Shown in pieces: positions 45,060 to 56,575 of a stretch of DNA of 64,000 nucleotides. Origin of the DNA: Lyophyllum atratum. Lineage: Eukaryota; Basidiomycota; Agaricomycetes; Agaricales; Lyophyllaceae. Each line of letters begins with the position of its first letter. The first letter of the stretch is position 1. A program made the position numbers and the translations under genes. The stretch covers positions 1 through 64,000 of the forward strand of contig JACGCN010000021.1 of the NCBI GenBank assembly GCA_014905825.1, read 5' to 3'. The notes beneath the pieces are model-generated. The model saw nothing but the letters and a program-made list of their open reading frames with translations, was not told the DNA's origin and ran no database searches.

Positions 45060-46097
45060 ATGGCCGACGTCATCCTCAACTACGAGCTCTGCGATACGAC
45101 ACGTTCCGTCAACCTGGCTCTAGCGGTCTTGAAGACCTCCGACATTCTGGCTTTCGACTGCGAAGGTCAGAGCCTTGGCGCAGTTGACGGACATCTTTCT
45201 TTAGTAGCCCTTCGAACTATGCGAGGTCCATCAGCACACAAGACCTTCCTGTTTGACATCCTCAGGCTAGATGCGAATTCTCTAATCCCAGTTTATGATA
45301 TTCTTCGATCTACCAGCATCCAAAAGGTCGTCTTCGATGGGCGTAAGGACTACAGCTGTCTGTACCATGATTTCAAGGTCGACCTTCACAACGTCCTCGA
45401 TCTGCAGCTGGTGGACGTTAAATCGCGGACTGCCCGAGGCGAAAGAACTGATCAGCAGATGAATCGTCTCGAGGCGATCATGTACAAAGGCGTCCTCGTT
45501 GGCAAAAGCAGACCTATGTACGTGAAGGTGCATAGACTGAATGGGCTCTTGACGGCGGTGAAGGAGCATGGAGTCCCGGTTATTGAGAAGCCGGCTGGCC
45601 AGCGGTGTACGTGGACTGCGTTCCTCGCTCAGTCACTACTGATAAACCACCTTCATACAATAGTCGATCATTCCCATTGGATGGACCGCCCTCTCCCCGT
45701 TGAATATCTTCAGCATGTCGTCGAAGACGTCCTGCTAATCCATCAATTGTATAACCACTTTAAAGGCGCTGATTATCTGTACTCCCGGATATCGGACGAT
45801 AGCGCACGCTACGTTTCTATCTGGAAGGACAGCAAACCAGCGTCGTCCAACATGTACAGGAACCACGGGCTGTTGCCGCTGGACATCATCGATCATCGCA
45901 ACGTCGCAGCAGCATCGCTGGGATACTGTATGTCTTGTGAGAGGTTGCTTCCAAAGACGTGTTACACCAAATGGCTCGCCCACTCTGCAGCGTCAAGGAA
46001 GTGTTTTGTGTGTCGCGCGCCGGAGAAGAGTCCCATGGTAAAGCGGCACCGGAAGCGGGCAGTGGCTGAGCTCCAAGCGAAGGAGGCTAAAGAGTGA
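45060..46097 (+). CDS. EXD1-like 3'-5' exonuclease-domain protein, copy 2
   Basis: Exons 45,060-45,606 and 45,664-46,097, separated by a 57-bp intron that happens to be open, so an unspliced reading is also possible; splicing is favoured because the join gives RFDHSHWMDRPL, matching FTHISWMNRPL in copy 1. The product is 326 residues. Exo I LAFDCEGQSLG, exo II KVVFDGRKDYSCL and exo III HVVEDVLLIHQLY are present, again with His four residues before the last Asp. The C-terminal Cys cluster is CMSC...C...CFVC, followed by a basic tail (KRHRKRAVAELQAKEAKE). An upstream ATG at 45,036 adds eight residues and is not conserved. It is a tandem paralogue of the gene at 38,481, separated from it by the PHD-type pseudogene. 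Confidence 0.75.
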   Translation: MADVILNYELCDTTRSVNLALAVLKTSDILAFDCEGQSLGAVDGHLSLVALRTMRGPSAHKTFLFDILRLDANSLIPVYDILRSTSIQKVVFDGRKDYSCLYHDFKVDLHNVLDLQLVDVKSRTARGERTDQQMNRLEAIMYKGVLVGKSRPMYVKVHRLNGLLTAVKEHGVPVIEKPAGQRCTWTAFLAQSLLINHLHTIVDHSHWMDRPLPVEYLQHVVEDVLLIHQLYNHFKGADYLYSRISDDSARYVSIWKDSKPASSNMYRNHGLLPLDIIDHRNVAAASLGYCMSCERLLPKTCYTKWLAHSAASRKCFVCRAPEKSPMVKRHRKRAVAELQAKEAKE

Positions 46098-46551
46098 TGG
46101 TGACACACGGAGAGTACAGTAAGAGGCTTTACGTGCGTATCCCTAACGACATTATATGTTCTCCGCCCGCGTTTTCACTTACCGAGTATGCTTCGACCCA
46201 ACATCCTCGAGTGTATTTGCAACTCGTTTCACCGAGCTGTTCCGACATCTCTGTGAAAGAGTTGCAAATCCACTCTTCAAAGATCTAGTACTTACCGACC
46301 TTGCCCTTCCCGCCTCCATGTTCTATGCTGTTCAATACCAAGTACACTGTCTTACATAGCGATCGCATGGTATTGACCGTCCGACACCAGAAATACACTA
46401 CACTTAACACAGATGTACGGACCAACGAGAACTGATAACAATAAAGTCGATAGCGAAGAACGAAGTAGCGGGGTAAACGATACGGGGAGGACACCCATAA
46501 AAACCAAGAAACCAAATATAGGAACATACAATCTGCCCCGACCTCCACCCC
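46098..46551. other. Convergent intergenic region
   Basis: It lies between the ends of EXD copy 2 (plus) and the transcription-factor gene (minus). No gene or repeat is supported. Confidence 0.4.
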
Positions 46552-49500
46552 TTACCGCCCTTGAAACTCCAATCCCTCCAACAGCCCCGAGTCCTGCATG
46601 AACGAACTCCAGCGCTCATCCAGTCTCGAGTCCCTCGCCGCCAGTCCCAAGTCAGCCAGCTCCGCATTCGGGAGGTGCGTCTGCGTATGGAAGGCCGGCT
46701 GCTGCTGCTGCTGCTGTGGGGCATACTGCGCATGGTGCTGCGGTTGCGGCTGCTGAGGAAGGTGCGACGGGTACGTCTGGTACTCGTGCGTGGCCTGTGG
46801 CTGATGTTGGTGTTGATGTTGCTGCTGGTACGCTTGCGGCTGATGCTGGAGAGGCCGATACTGCTGTGGCGGTTGCAGAAGCGCGTACGGCGCCTCATAC
46901 TGAGAAGGCACAATCCGCGGCGGCTGCATCTGCATCTGCATTGGCGGATAACTCTGCTGCTGTGGCTGGGCCCGCGATCGCCGCTCGTCCTCCCACCCAC
47001 TCACCCCACTCTCATAACCTTCCAGCTGTTGCGTCCGCTCCGACGCCACATACGGATAATGCAGCGTCGGCGGCGGGAGGTGCTGCGGTACCTCTTCCTC
47101 AACTCTCGAAACCGACATGTAAGCCTCCTCCGGCCCCCATCCGCTCACGATCGGGGGAACCTGCGGGCCCGGATAAGTCTGCGGTGGTGCGGGATTGTAC
47201 TGCTGATGCTGAGGTAACGGAGCGTGTGCGGGGTACGATAGAGGTGGTATTGGAGGTGGAAGCGGGACGTCGATGGGGGGTGGTTTCTTCGCTGAGACAA
47301 AACGGGTGTGGCCCGCGAAGATGGCGAGCTCGTCGTCCTCGGCGTCTTCCTGCTTAATCTGGATGTTCCACAGCTGCCCACCGGCGTCGGAGAGGGGTGT
47401 GGGGTCTTTCTGTATAGCAGCGAGGGCGTGACGGGCCTTCTCAGCGAGCTTGGTCAGGATGGGCTGAACGATGGAATGAGCGCCTATGGTTTAAGGTGAG
47501 GAAACGAAGACGTACGAGAGCCTTGGTACAACGTATACTGTACACAGACGCCTTTCGGAACAGAATACAGGCCTGTTCGAGTTCAGTCATCGCCCCTTGA
47601 GCAAGAGGCGACCTCGGCCCACGCGTGACGACAGTTCCAAAGACGACCTAAATATAAACCAACGTCAGCGCCCGTCTTCCAAAACACAACCAAGGATTAT
47701 CACAACGACACCGAGCCAGAAAAAAGAAAAAAGAAGACAAGAAGCGAACTCACAGCAGCCGAAAACGCAAACGTCCACATCGTCCAAAACCTCGCACACG
47801 AATTCGGCCACATCCCAAACTGCTCCCTCACACTCTTCAAAATCGTCGACGACGCCCTATACGCAGCCAGAAACGACGGCGCATACGCGCTCTTGAGTGG
47901 GTTGACGGGCTGCTCGATGATGGCTTGCGCGAAGAAGGATCGGTGGATGTACATGAGGACTGTCGAAGTCGAGCATTAGTCTCTATTCATAACGAAGAAG
48001 GAAGGAGGAAAGGAGAGGAAAGGTGGGAAAGGGGGGGGAAAGAAAAGAGAAAAAATGACCCACCCGTCTCCCGAATATGATCCAACACACACCGCTGAAA
48101 ACTCCCCGCCATATCCTCCTCCCCCTCCCCCTTCCCCACCGCGCCCATCCCCTCCGGCAGCGGAAACTCCCTCACCTTCTTATCCAACTCCATAATCGTC
48201 GCATACGACGGCGCCTCCGCCGTCAACGTCCTTGCCGTCACCTCCGCCACGCATTCGGCTGCGAAGCGGCATTGCCAGTTGCTGACTGTAATAATAATGA
48301 ACAAGGCGTGGGGTGAGTGTCATCGTACATAGGGTGAAGGGAAGAAACATACAAGCCGACCCAAACCCACCCTCCGCGCCCTCCCCCATCCCATCATCCT
48401 TCCCCGGAAAGCTACAATCGATATACGCAAGCGAGAACGAAGGCGGTCTCCCCGTGTTCAGACTCTACACCCCCCTCCCATCAACATCAACCCCTCCAAC
48501 GAGAAACGGAGGGAAGGCTGCGTACCTGCCAGACGTCCGCGACGAAGAGGTCCCAGAAGAGGATCCGGCGGCGTTGCACCATTTTCTTGGAGAGGCCCCA
48601 TCGGGCTGAGTCTCGATCTGTAGGGGCCCGCGAGTTGGTTAGGTTACGTGCCTCATCCGTTAAAAGAAAGAGTTGACTTACGCAGTCCGATCTAAAATAC
48701 CCATCATCAGCATTCATTCCCCCACGAGCAAAGGAAAAAAAGCGGGAAGGAGAAAAGGAAGGCCCAACTCACCGTCTGCGACAAATGCGCGGCAAGCGTA
48801 ATCAAACTCCACGTCATCTCCATGCTCGTCTCGCTCCTCAGATCGCTCCCGCTCATCGCGTTATATATGCTCATCAGGTGCAGCGTCTGGATCGTCACGA
48901 TCGAGGGCTTCTCCAGGACGGGCTGCAGCGCCAGCGCCGCGCGTGAGATTTGGTGGTAGTGTTCCCCCAGTGCGTTCGCATTGTTCCCGCCCTCCCTTTC
49001 TCCGGCCCCTTCCCTCCCCTCCGGCTCGGGGCGGACGAGTGCACCGACGGCTAGGATGATAAACAGCAGCGCCAAATCATGCGGCCCCGAGTAATCCTCC
49101 CCCGCCCCCACCCCCTCCGCGTGCTCGTGTTCATCCTCCTCCCGCCGGTATATAGCAGGCAACATATCATCCACGAGCTGCGCCCTCGTCACGCCATGGA
49201 AGATCCAGCTGACCTGGTCGAGGTACGTCTGCACGAGGCTCGAGGCGGTCTCCCAGGTCGGGAGGTGCGTCTCCACGAGGGCCTGGACGTCTGTGGGGGC
49301 GCCCATGGGGGTGAACGGGAATGATTGGGAGAAGAGGGCGAGGGAGGAGGAGGTGGACGTGGAGGTGGATGTGGCGGAGGAGGCGGGGGAGGAGAGGGGG
49401 GCGTAAGTTGTGGTGGAGGAGGGGGTGTGTGGGGAGGTTGTGGTGCTTGGGGAGGTGTCGGAGGAGGCGTTGAGGTTGGCCTGTCCAAGGACCCGTGAGT

Positions 49501-50534
49501 ACACGCGTGGTGTCGAGAAAGGAGCGGGGGGAACGTACCAACAGGAGACTCTACAGCCCCGACGACACGGTGTTTAGTGTAAAGAAATGGAAGTAGAGCC
49601 TGCACACACACCTCCGACCCGCCTGTCGGCCCAAAGAACCTCGAAATCCCATGGTCCGAGATCGACAGCGTCCCAAACGCGTCAATGATATCCGGTGCAC
49701 CCCCCGCCACCGCCCCCGGCCCTTCCTCCTCCACCCCGCCCATCCCAATCCCGATCCCACCCACCCCCTCGTCGTCGTCGCCTACCACGAGATCCTCATG
49801 CAGCAAGGGATGTGGGTCGGCGGAGTGCTTGGCCTGGAGGGAGGAGAGGGCGTCTTCGAGCTGGCGGATGCGGCCGCTGAGGTTGGATATGCGCCGGTGG
49901 AGGTGTTCGGTCGCTGCTAGGACGAAGCTGCAAGGAGTCGAGTGAGTAGGGGAGGGGGGAGTCGGGGGGAGAGGGCGTACCGGGTGCCTTGACCGGTGGA
50001 GAGGCTGCCTATGCACACCAGGATGAGCTATCCACGACCTAACCGAACGCCAAATGAACGGCGTACCATTCGGACACAGCGCCGCACAGCCCCTCCTCTG
50101 CGATCCGAGTTCTATCTCAACGAGGGATGCAAGGAGGGAGAGGGGATGACGTACCTGGCAAGATTGGCACGGAATCTGCTTGTCGCACTTTATCTTGAGC
50201 CTGGACCGCGCGATTTCCGTTTAAGTTCTGGGGGTAGGATCCGAGATGTGCGATCATCGCATAAACGTACCTTCGACATTCGGCGCAACTGACCTGTAAG
50301 CCCATTCAGCACCACTCTTAATCTATGCGACGATCGGGCACCACGTACCTCTCCTATACGCACAACGGAAGTCAGCCATGATCATGACGTTTATGGGGTA
50401 GGCGCCCGCCCGGACTCACCTCGGCTTCGCTTCTGCTCGAGCTCACGGGCATGGCTCCCGTCGAACCTGTACTCGTCAAAGTCCTTTCTGCTCGAGCGGC
50501 GCTTCACCTTTGCGTGTGTCGGTTCGGCTGGCAT
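46552..50534 (-). CDS. Zn(II)2Cys6 transcription factor
   Basis: A minus-strand gene with many short introns, starting MPAEPTHAKVKRRSSRKDF at 50,534 and ending LLEGLEFQGR at 46,552. The Zn2Cys6 cluster is split over three exons: VSCAECRR (about 50,284-50,263), LKIKCDKQIPCQSCQ (about 50,194-50,150) and RRGCAALCPNG (about 50,080), with all six cysteines in the spacing usual for basidiomycetes. A coiled-coil dimerisation region follows (FVLAATEHLHRRISNLSGRIRQ), then DAFGTLSISDHG..RFFGPTGGSE. The fungal_trans-type middle region includes SWIFHGVTRAQLVDDMLP and LQTLHLMSIYNAMSGS-like sequence, the exon with ARWGLSKKMVQRRRILFWDL (about 48,600-48,510), and CRFAAECVAEVTARTL. The C-terminus is Gln/Pro-rich, with CAG tracts near 46,700. 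A 5-nt micro-exon is needed near the N-terminus (separate entry). A nuclear DNA-binding regulator; targets unknown. Confidence 0.8.
50349..50353 (-). other. Five-nucleotide micro-exon of the Zn2Cys6 gene
   Basis: On the minus strand GAGAG is bounded by a good acceptor (TTGTGCGTATAG) and a good donor (GTACGT). Exon 1 ends ...AGCCGAG before GTGAGT, and the next exon begins GTCAGTTGCGCC. Only with the five bases included does the frame run R-G-E-V-S-C-A-E-C; direct joining shifts the frame and destroys the cluster. The RGE.SCAECRR string is conserved in relatives as I remember them. Confidence 0.7.
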
Positions 50535-52648
50535 GATCGCGCCAGGGGAGTAGGTGTAAGTATAGAGTCTGAGAAAACGTCCCCTCCCCCTTCTTATTGC
50601 CACCCACGACGTTCGGCCCCCGTTACGTGGCGATCACCGATCATCTCATATACTGATTGTTTCCCACGCTCTTTGACTTTTTTGCGCATTGCATTGCTGG
50701 AGACATATGGGGCACGGTAAAAGAGGAAGAGAGCGCGCACGAGAACGTCCTCGTCGGTGTTGACGAAAAAAATAGATGCTGCGGGGGGCTGGGTTGCGAG
50801 GTCTACCGCAGCAGCCGCACACCATTCGATCTGCTTTGGGTTGCCGGTGCGGGACCGCGTGGCAGAAGGTGTAGATCCCCGATTGACCCTTTCGGAATAC
50901 ATGTCCCGATCATTTTATTTTGCTTCGACTCGCCTTTTCGCTTCTGCTCCTGCAACATGCGACGCCGACATACATATACTGGGACGACCACAAACAGCAC
51001 TCCTCGAATTGTAATCGTTCGATTCCGCAAAGAACCCGAACGCACGTGGATTTGAATATGGATATCGAGATGGTACGCCCCTTGCGAGTGTCGAAGAGCC
51101 TGCTGACCCCTCGTTACCCACACCCTGACCAACTGCCTATCAGATAACGACTGTTCCTCGCAACAACTCCCACCACTCTTTCTTGAACTCCGGTGCCGTC
51201 TACCTCTCACCCCATACTCGGAAGCACCCCCAGACCGACGTCACGACGTCTCGCTTCTTTCTTCCGATCCTCACGCGACGTCACTAGGACGACCTGCGCA
51301 GCACCTCGTTGCTGAAACCCTAAGAGAGGAAGACACGAGGTATCTCTAGATGTTCACCCGACCGTCCCTGCTATGCGCTCCCAGCCTTCACAGCCCCAGC
51401 CCCGATTCCCGTACCCCTCCTTATCAAACGAAACCTCATCTACAGATCCCAAGTCACGATCAAACACACCACCACCACGAACGAACCGCGCACACGACCC
51501 AACGGCCACCGCATACCTTCCACCCGAGTGCTCCACAGACTCACGAACGACAGGTACCCCACTCACATGTATCTGCCCCCTTCGTCTCCTCTTCTTACCC
51601 ACGGGTACTGAACCCGCCAATGTCGCCCGGACGACCCTATCTCTCAGGCTTAATCACGGAAGTTAAAGTGTACCCACGTTGCACCCAAGCACGGCATGCT
51701 ACTGCTACTACGCAACGGCGCATCACTACTCAAATCCCCGTCACCTCCTCCGAGCGCTGCGCATCCTCCGAACCAAGCTCTCCAAGGACGATTTACCTAC
51801 TCAATCCCTCGATGAGCATCAGGATTCAAGATTTACGAGTTTCGGTATTCCCACCCACCTTCCGAGGCCCGCACCGCATAATACAGACCATACCTCCCAA
51901 ATTCCCAGAATACCAAGAACACGCGGTCGCCAATCTCAACGCGACGACGCCTAGACAATTCAAATACACAAGATGCGACGACCTCTTGCCCCAGTGACCA
52001 GTCGGATTTCCCATGCTTCGAGGCTCTTTGTCACTTCCGAGGCTTGGAGTACGTGAACAAGTCGAAGGAGGTTCGCATAACTACCACCCTTGCATCGGAC
52101 TCGGCTTCCAAGACCCATGGCCAGGCTCTGTCAAACCTCCGTTGGGCCACCCTCTTCGTAAGATTTCATCTACCGGGGTACGTCCTTCCACCCCATGCCT
52201 TCTTACTCTTGGTCACCGATTGTACAGCCCGCATCCGCAGCTAGCCAGCGACTTGTTCTTTTCCCATGGTCTGACCAGATGCGTCGAAGAAGGAGGGCGA
52301 TCTCGATCGTCCCTTCTGGATCCGTCGTCTTACAATGTAAGTGCCCATCCATCATCATCGCTATCTTTCCTGTGTATGAACTCGGGATCTCTGGCAAAAG
52401 TGCTAACTTCGCCACACCCCAGCGCTGTAGCCCTGACACGAACATAGAAGTCAGGTATAGAGATGGAACGGCACCGTTGAGCGTTGGCCTTGCAAAGAAT
52501 ATGCTATTTCTGCCTCCTCGTCTCGTATTCCCAGTCAAGGCTTCGCCTCGAATGGTTTGAGCTCAGCTTCCTTTTCCTTCAGGCGAGCAACTGGGTGTCT
52601 AGCGTGCAATTTCGAGACAGATGATGGTGTACAATACAACGCTCGACT
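50535..52648. other. Region without a confident gene
   Basis: It begins with the promoter side of the Zn2Cys6 gene. From about 51,000 the plus strand contains several plausible donor/acceptor pairs (for example a GTACCC...CTCTCAG interval about 51,552-51,651 and GTATTC...CCCAG about 51,842-51,906). Short open frames end near 52,560 with LAKNMLFLPPRLVFPVKA. No combination gave a recognisable domain. It may be a spliced gene of unknown type, a long non-coding transcript, or decayed coding sequence. Confidence 0.3.
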
Positions 52649-53206
52649 CTATAACCGGTTGAATTCCTCGGCTCCCTGGAAGCCCCTTATTGTACTAGTC
52701 ATCAGCAGCTTCGTCACCCTTCCCATCCCCGTGGCGGTCCACACAACAATCGGGATGAACAACGACCCATCCAGCTTCCCGGATCTCCGCGCCTGGAAGC
52801 CCTGTCCCCCCAGATCCGCCCTCCCCGCCTCTCTCGATCCAGGCAGACTGCCGTAGCCAGACAGCGTGCGCTGGGTCGTGGACACATCGTCATCTGGGTG
52901 TAAGGTACAGTACCACGCTCGTCTCCGTGGTCGGAAGCCACCAGAGGTTCGGCGTGGCAGTTTTGGCGGGATCTGCCTGGGGACGAAGAGCTCGTTTGCT
53001 TGGCGATGCAAGGGGATCGAATGTGTGGGGTGTAACGAGGTTGCTTCATGGAAGTAGAAGGCTTCGATATCGAGGTTGGGGCGGCCGCGACTGACCCACC
53101 AGCCAAGGGACACGAGGAGGTATCCGCGCAGTAACTGCTCAAGCGAAGGGGGTGTTATGCAGGCGGCATAGGAAGGGAGGAGGTTGGGTGAAGGAAACAG
53201 GTGCAT
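52649..53206 (-). pseudogene. Questin-oxidase-like (DUF4243) remnant, copy 1
   Basis: An open minus-strand stretch reading LLRGYLLVSLGWWVSRGRPN, LDIEAFYFHEATSLHP, a decayed middle, then LHPDDDVSTTQRTLSGYG and KLDGSLFIPIVVWTATGMGR. This order fits the C-terminal part of questin-oxidase-like proteins, which usually read HPDEHL.K.QRAL..YA...G and LDGTLFVRVA.LTA.R.G. Residues expected to be strongly conserved have changed, and no N-terminal portion is found to the right. A shorter piece of the same gene lies near 57,960-58,170. Called a pseudogene; the family is from memory and moderately sure. Confidence 0.45.
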
Positions 53207-54311
53207 GCTACGGGTTTAACGTGACGTGTTGTTATGAGCCGGAGAAACGAGACCTTGATGGTGCGCCCACCCTCGGATACCACCAGCCAGCTGAGCTGCC
53301 CAACCTTCTGTTCAACATCTGCGGGTTAGGTTGCATCAACGAGCCAGTCAGCCATGTGTCCGATGAGCGCAGCCGCGTGCTTCTCCATGATCGCACGAAC
53401 CACCGTCACTCCGTCTCCCATGTCTAGTACGCTCCCAAGTTCCCATTTATTCATAACACGCGCCAACACGGTAAGGGCTTAAACCTCCTCCACAGTACGC
53501 TTATCCTTGAATTGAGGGTTGCGACGAGAAGAGATGTTCCAAGCGAGAGGCTGTGTCGTCTACAGGCATCGCGTCTGCGTAGTCGTAAGAGCAATATGGC
53601 ATGCGAGCTGAAGTGTAGTCAGAAGTCACAAATGCCTCGCTCAAACTTGTTCAACGACAAATTCAGTACTGAAACCGATAAGATACAATGGGATAGATCG
53701 CGCCTTAATACCTGCGTCGGAACACGGTGTACCAACGCCTCATGCTCTTCCTCATGCCAGACGGACTCCGTTGCGCCAGCTCAGCATGTGTTTCGGGAGA
53801 CGAGAGGAAGACAAGACTATCCTTAGGCTGCGCGACATGAGCCCCACGTAAGGTACGCGAGTCCGATTTATGCCTGAAATGAATGTGCAAAGCTAATAGA
53901 GAGCATAGCTATGGCGTTAACAAGCTGAGGTCCATATCTGCTGACGTCGAAGTCGAAGCAAGTTGGTGAGAAGCTTTGTTCATGTTTTTCAGACGATGCG
54001 CTGACCAGTGACCGTTTCACAGTTCGCTCGTCAGAATTTCAAACTTGCCGCGTTTCCTCTGACGTCCACTCTCGTTCGGCCCTCGCTCCCATCTCCAAGC
54101 TGATTCAAATATCGAGTCAAGAGGCTTTCATGAAGGGTCGTGCGAATCGATCAACATCAGAAGGCATCATCATTCTGAAGCATTCGCTTGGCATCCGCCT
54201 CTTTCTGTAGTCGACATCTGAGCAAGTCATATCAGGTCGACCAACAGGTTCGATTTCCCAAGTCATTGGTACAGGGCCCGACATTTGACATCTCTCGAAT
54301 CCAGCTCAACG
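53207..54311. other. Duplicated 5' flank of small F-box copy 3
   Basis: About 53,260-53,420 matches 58,290-58,440, and about 53,640-54,300 matches the flanks at 58,540-59,235 and 1-737. It holds the promoter side of the small F-box unit; no gene is supported. Confidence 0.6.
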
Positions 54312-55170
54312 ATGTCCGCCTACCCGACCATTCCTCAAGAGATCATCGATAAGATCATCAACGCTCTGGAGGGCCCCGTACCCCAGATGCGAACGACACT
54401 CACGCTCATCTCATGCTGCACCGTGTCATCTTCATTCTGCAATGCAGCCCAGAAAATGTTGTACCGGTCGCTTTCTGTCTCCTTAGCTCGGCCCAGCGAT
54501 GCTATGCGGACCAAAGCCCTAGAAGACTCGTTGATGTCTAGTAGCCGTCTCAGCAACTACGTGGACTCGATCTCAATTTTGATAGACCCATCTTCCGGAA
54601 TTTCCTTTTCGGCCCTTCCTAGGCTGATTCGACTGCGGTCCATAATGATCATGGGCACCTCCGAATTCACAGAGTGGTCTAGTTTACCCGACATATTCAA
54701 GCACGAGTTGTATACGGTCATCGGATCTCCCGCGCTGCACGAAATTGCTCTGTCGTCCATGTTTAACTTCCCAATTTCCTACTTCTGTGCATCCCCCTGC
54801 CTCAAAAAGCTCGAGGTATGGCGGTCGGTCCTGTTAGACGATACGGTGTTCGACAAAACATGTTCCCCGCCACCATCAATCGAACCCAAGCGTAAAGGCT
54901 CTCTCCAGACCCTCATCGCGCGGGAAAATGCCATATATCCACTCGGGTTGGTGCTTGGGAACCCTCTTTCCCCTCTCAATGCCTCCGGCCTCCGGACATT
55001 GGCAGTTAAACTGTGGAACGAGGCATGTGTCATCGGCCTGAAAGCAGTCTTGGGTGTTGCAACCTCCTCGTTGGAGGAGTTGCATATCGCTACCAGTGGC
55101 TGTAAGCAGAGATTGCATCTTACCATACACGTTGACTGACGCCAAAGTCCTGAAGCACTCCCTGTCGATT

Positions 55171-56575
55171 CCCCTGAGATGGGGCACAGGAAAATCGCCG
55201 TGGCACTCGCACGCAAGCGTGCCACTAGCGTGCAAGCGTGGCACGCTAGTGTCCGTAGGATGTAGCCTGGGATTCGTATTTTGGGACATTATATCAGTCT
55301 TATAAGACTCGGAGAGGGTGCATAGACTACTTTTCACCATTATTAAAGCGAAATTTCGGTTCAGAAAGCTCCCTAGGGCTCTCGAATTGACGTCAAAAAC
55401 TGGCTTGCACGCTAGCACAGCCACATTCACACGCAAGTGGCACGGCACCTGCACGGCACTGCACGCTAGGTGCACGTCATTGCACGCGAGTGCACGTCAA
55501 TACACGTCAATGCACGCGAGTGTACGATGAGCATGTCGATGCCCGCTAGTGCACGCTGATGATGAAGGGTTGCCTGTGAGGCCCGGGGTCGATCCAAGCC
55601 CTCGATCGTGGTCTGACCCAATGATCTATTATTATGATCAGCACTCAGCCACGTCAGGGTAGCGTCAGATTCGTTCATTCCTACATTCCCTTATTGACTC
55701 TTTTAGCAACCATGGCCCTCGTAAGTCACCTATGGTATGATCACTCAGCATTCAAACTATGTACTCATTGCCGCAAACCCAGAGGGCTTCTTCCGTTACA
55801 TATTGTATATTACTTCAGTTCAGCACAGTCCGAGAAGCGAGCAGTGATGGGACAACTGCACACACGCGAGACGCAGGAGACTGGAGTGGTCGCGAAATTG
55901 AGCTTAAGGTAAGTGATGAGTGTATCAGAGTCATAAGAATCTCGCGATTAACTCGGCCTGACAGCGTGGATTCGAATACGAGGAAATAACCATCACCCCT
56001 CCCATCAAGCCCGTCGTTCATCAACAAGTTGAACGGCCGCGCCCAATTCCCAGGAGAAAGAAGAGACGTAGCTGTATCCTGAATCCTATTGTACCTCTGA
56101 AATCATGTCCTTGAAGCACGTAGGCGTATTAATATCATTCCAAGATTGTTGAAGATACCCCGGAATTGAATAAGTACCGTCACCTTTGAGATTCTGTAGC
56201 ATCCTCATGCGGGACGTACAATTTCAGTTCTTTAAGGCACTCGAATGGATCATATATCCGTGTCTCGATAGTCGTTTGACCTTAGCTATAGGCCCCCCAG
56301 CCTGTGGAGACAAGGTTTTGCGAGTCGAAGTTTTGCCGAGCTCATATGACATGGCAGGTTCCTCAGACGTCGCAAGTCATCATTGTTATCTCTGCGCTAC
56401 TAGCTACTACATAGAAGCACGCACGTCAAAAATCGAACCTGCACGGCAGAAAGGTAATTTGCACGCCAATTTATTATATGCACGCCAATTGCTTGGTGCC
56501 GTGCCACGCTAAAAAAGGTGTTTTGCACGCTTGCACGGCAGTGCCACGGCAATTTCTATAGGCCCCCCTGAGATG
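55171..56575. mobile_element. Non-autonomous TIR element, about 1.39 kb
   Basis: The insertion is flanked by the direct repeat CCCCTGAGATG (55,171-55,181 and 56,565-56,575), which is single in the paralogues; part of it may belong to the element ends, leaving a target duplication of about 8-11 bp. The termini are inverted: GGGCACAGGAAAATCGCCGT on the left, and GGCCTATAGAAATTGCCGTG on the reverse-complemented right, sharing TGCCGTGGCACT-type sequence. Subterminal regions are packed with GCACG/CGTGC motifs. No transposase was found; a short frame near 55,710 (LWYDHSAFKLCTHCRKP) is unrecognised. The superfamily is uncertain (hAT or KDZ are candidates). Confidence 0.8.
55410..55560. repeat. Array of TGCACG-type motifs
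   Basis: About a dozen copies of GCACG, TGCACG or ACACGTCAATGC-like units occur at roughly 10-13-bp intervals, mostly in one orientation. A second cluster with both orientations occurs at 55,200-55,250 and a third at 56,450-56,545. They look like subterminal transposase-binding repeats of the element in which they lie. Confidence 0.7.

Noticed and set aside
46561..47357. Two plus-strand frames of more than 210 codons.
   Set aside because: They are antisense to the Gln-rich C-terminus of the Zn2Cys6 gene; Leu/Arg and Ala runs mirror CAG repeats.
54285..54311. Upstream in-frame ATGs of the small F-box genes (54,285, 59,191 and 32,259).
   Set aside because: The extra residues differ between copies, while similarity of all five proteins begins at the MS(V/A)Y methionine.
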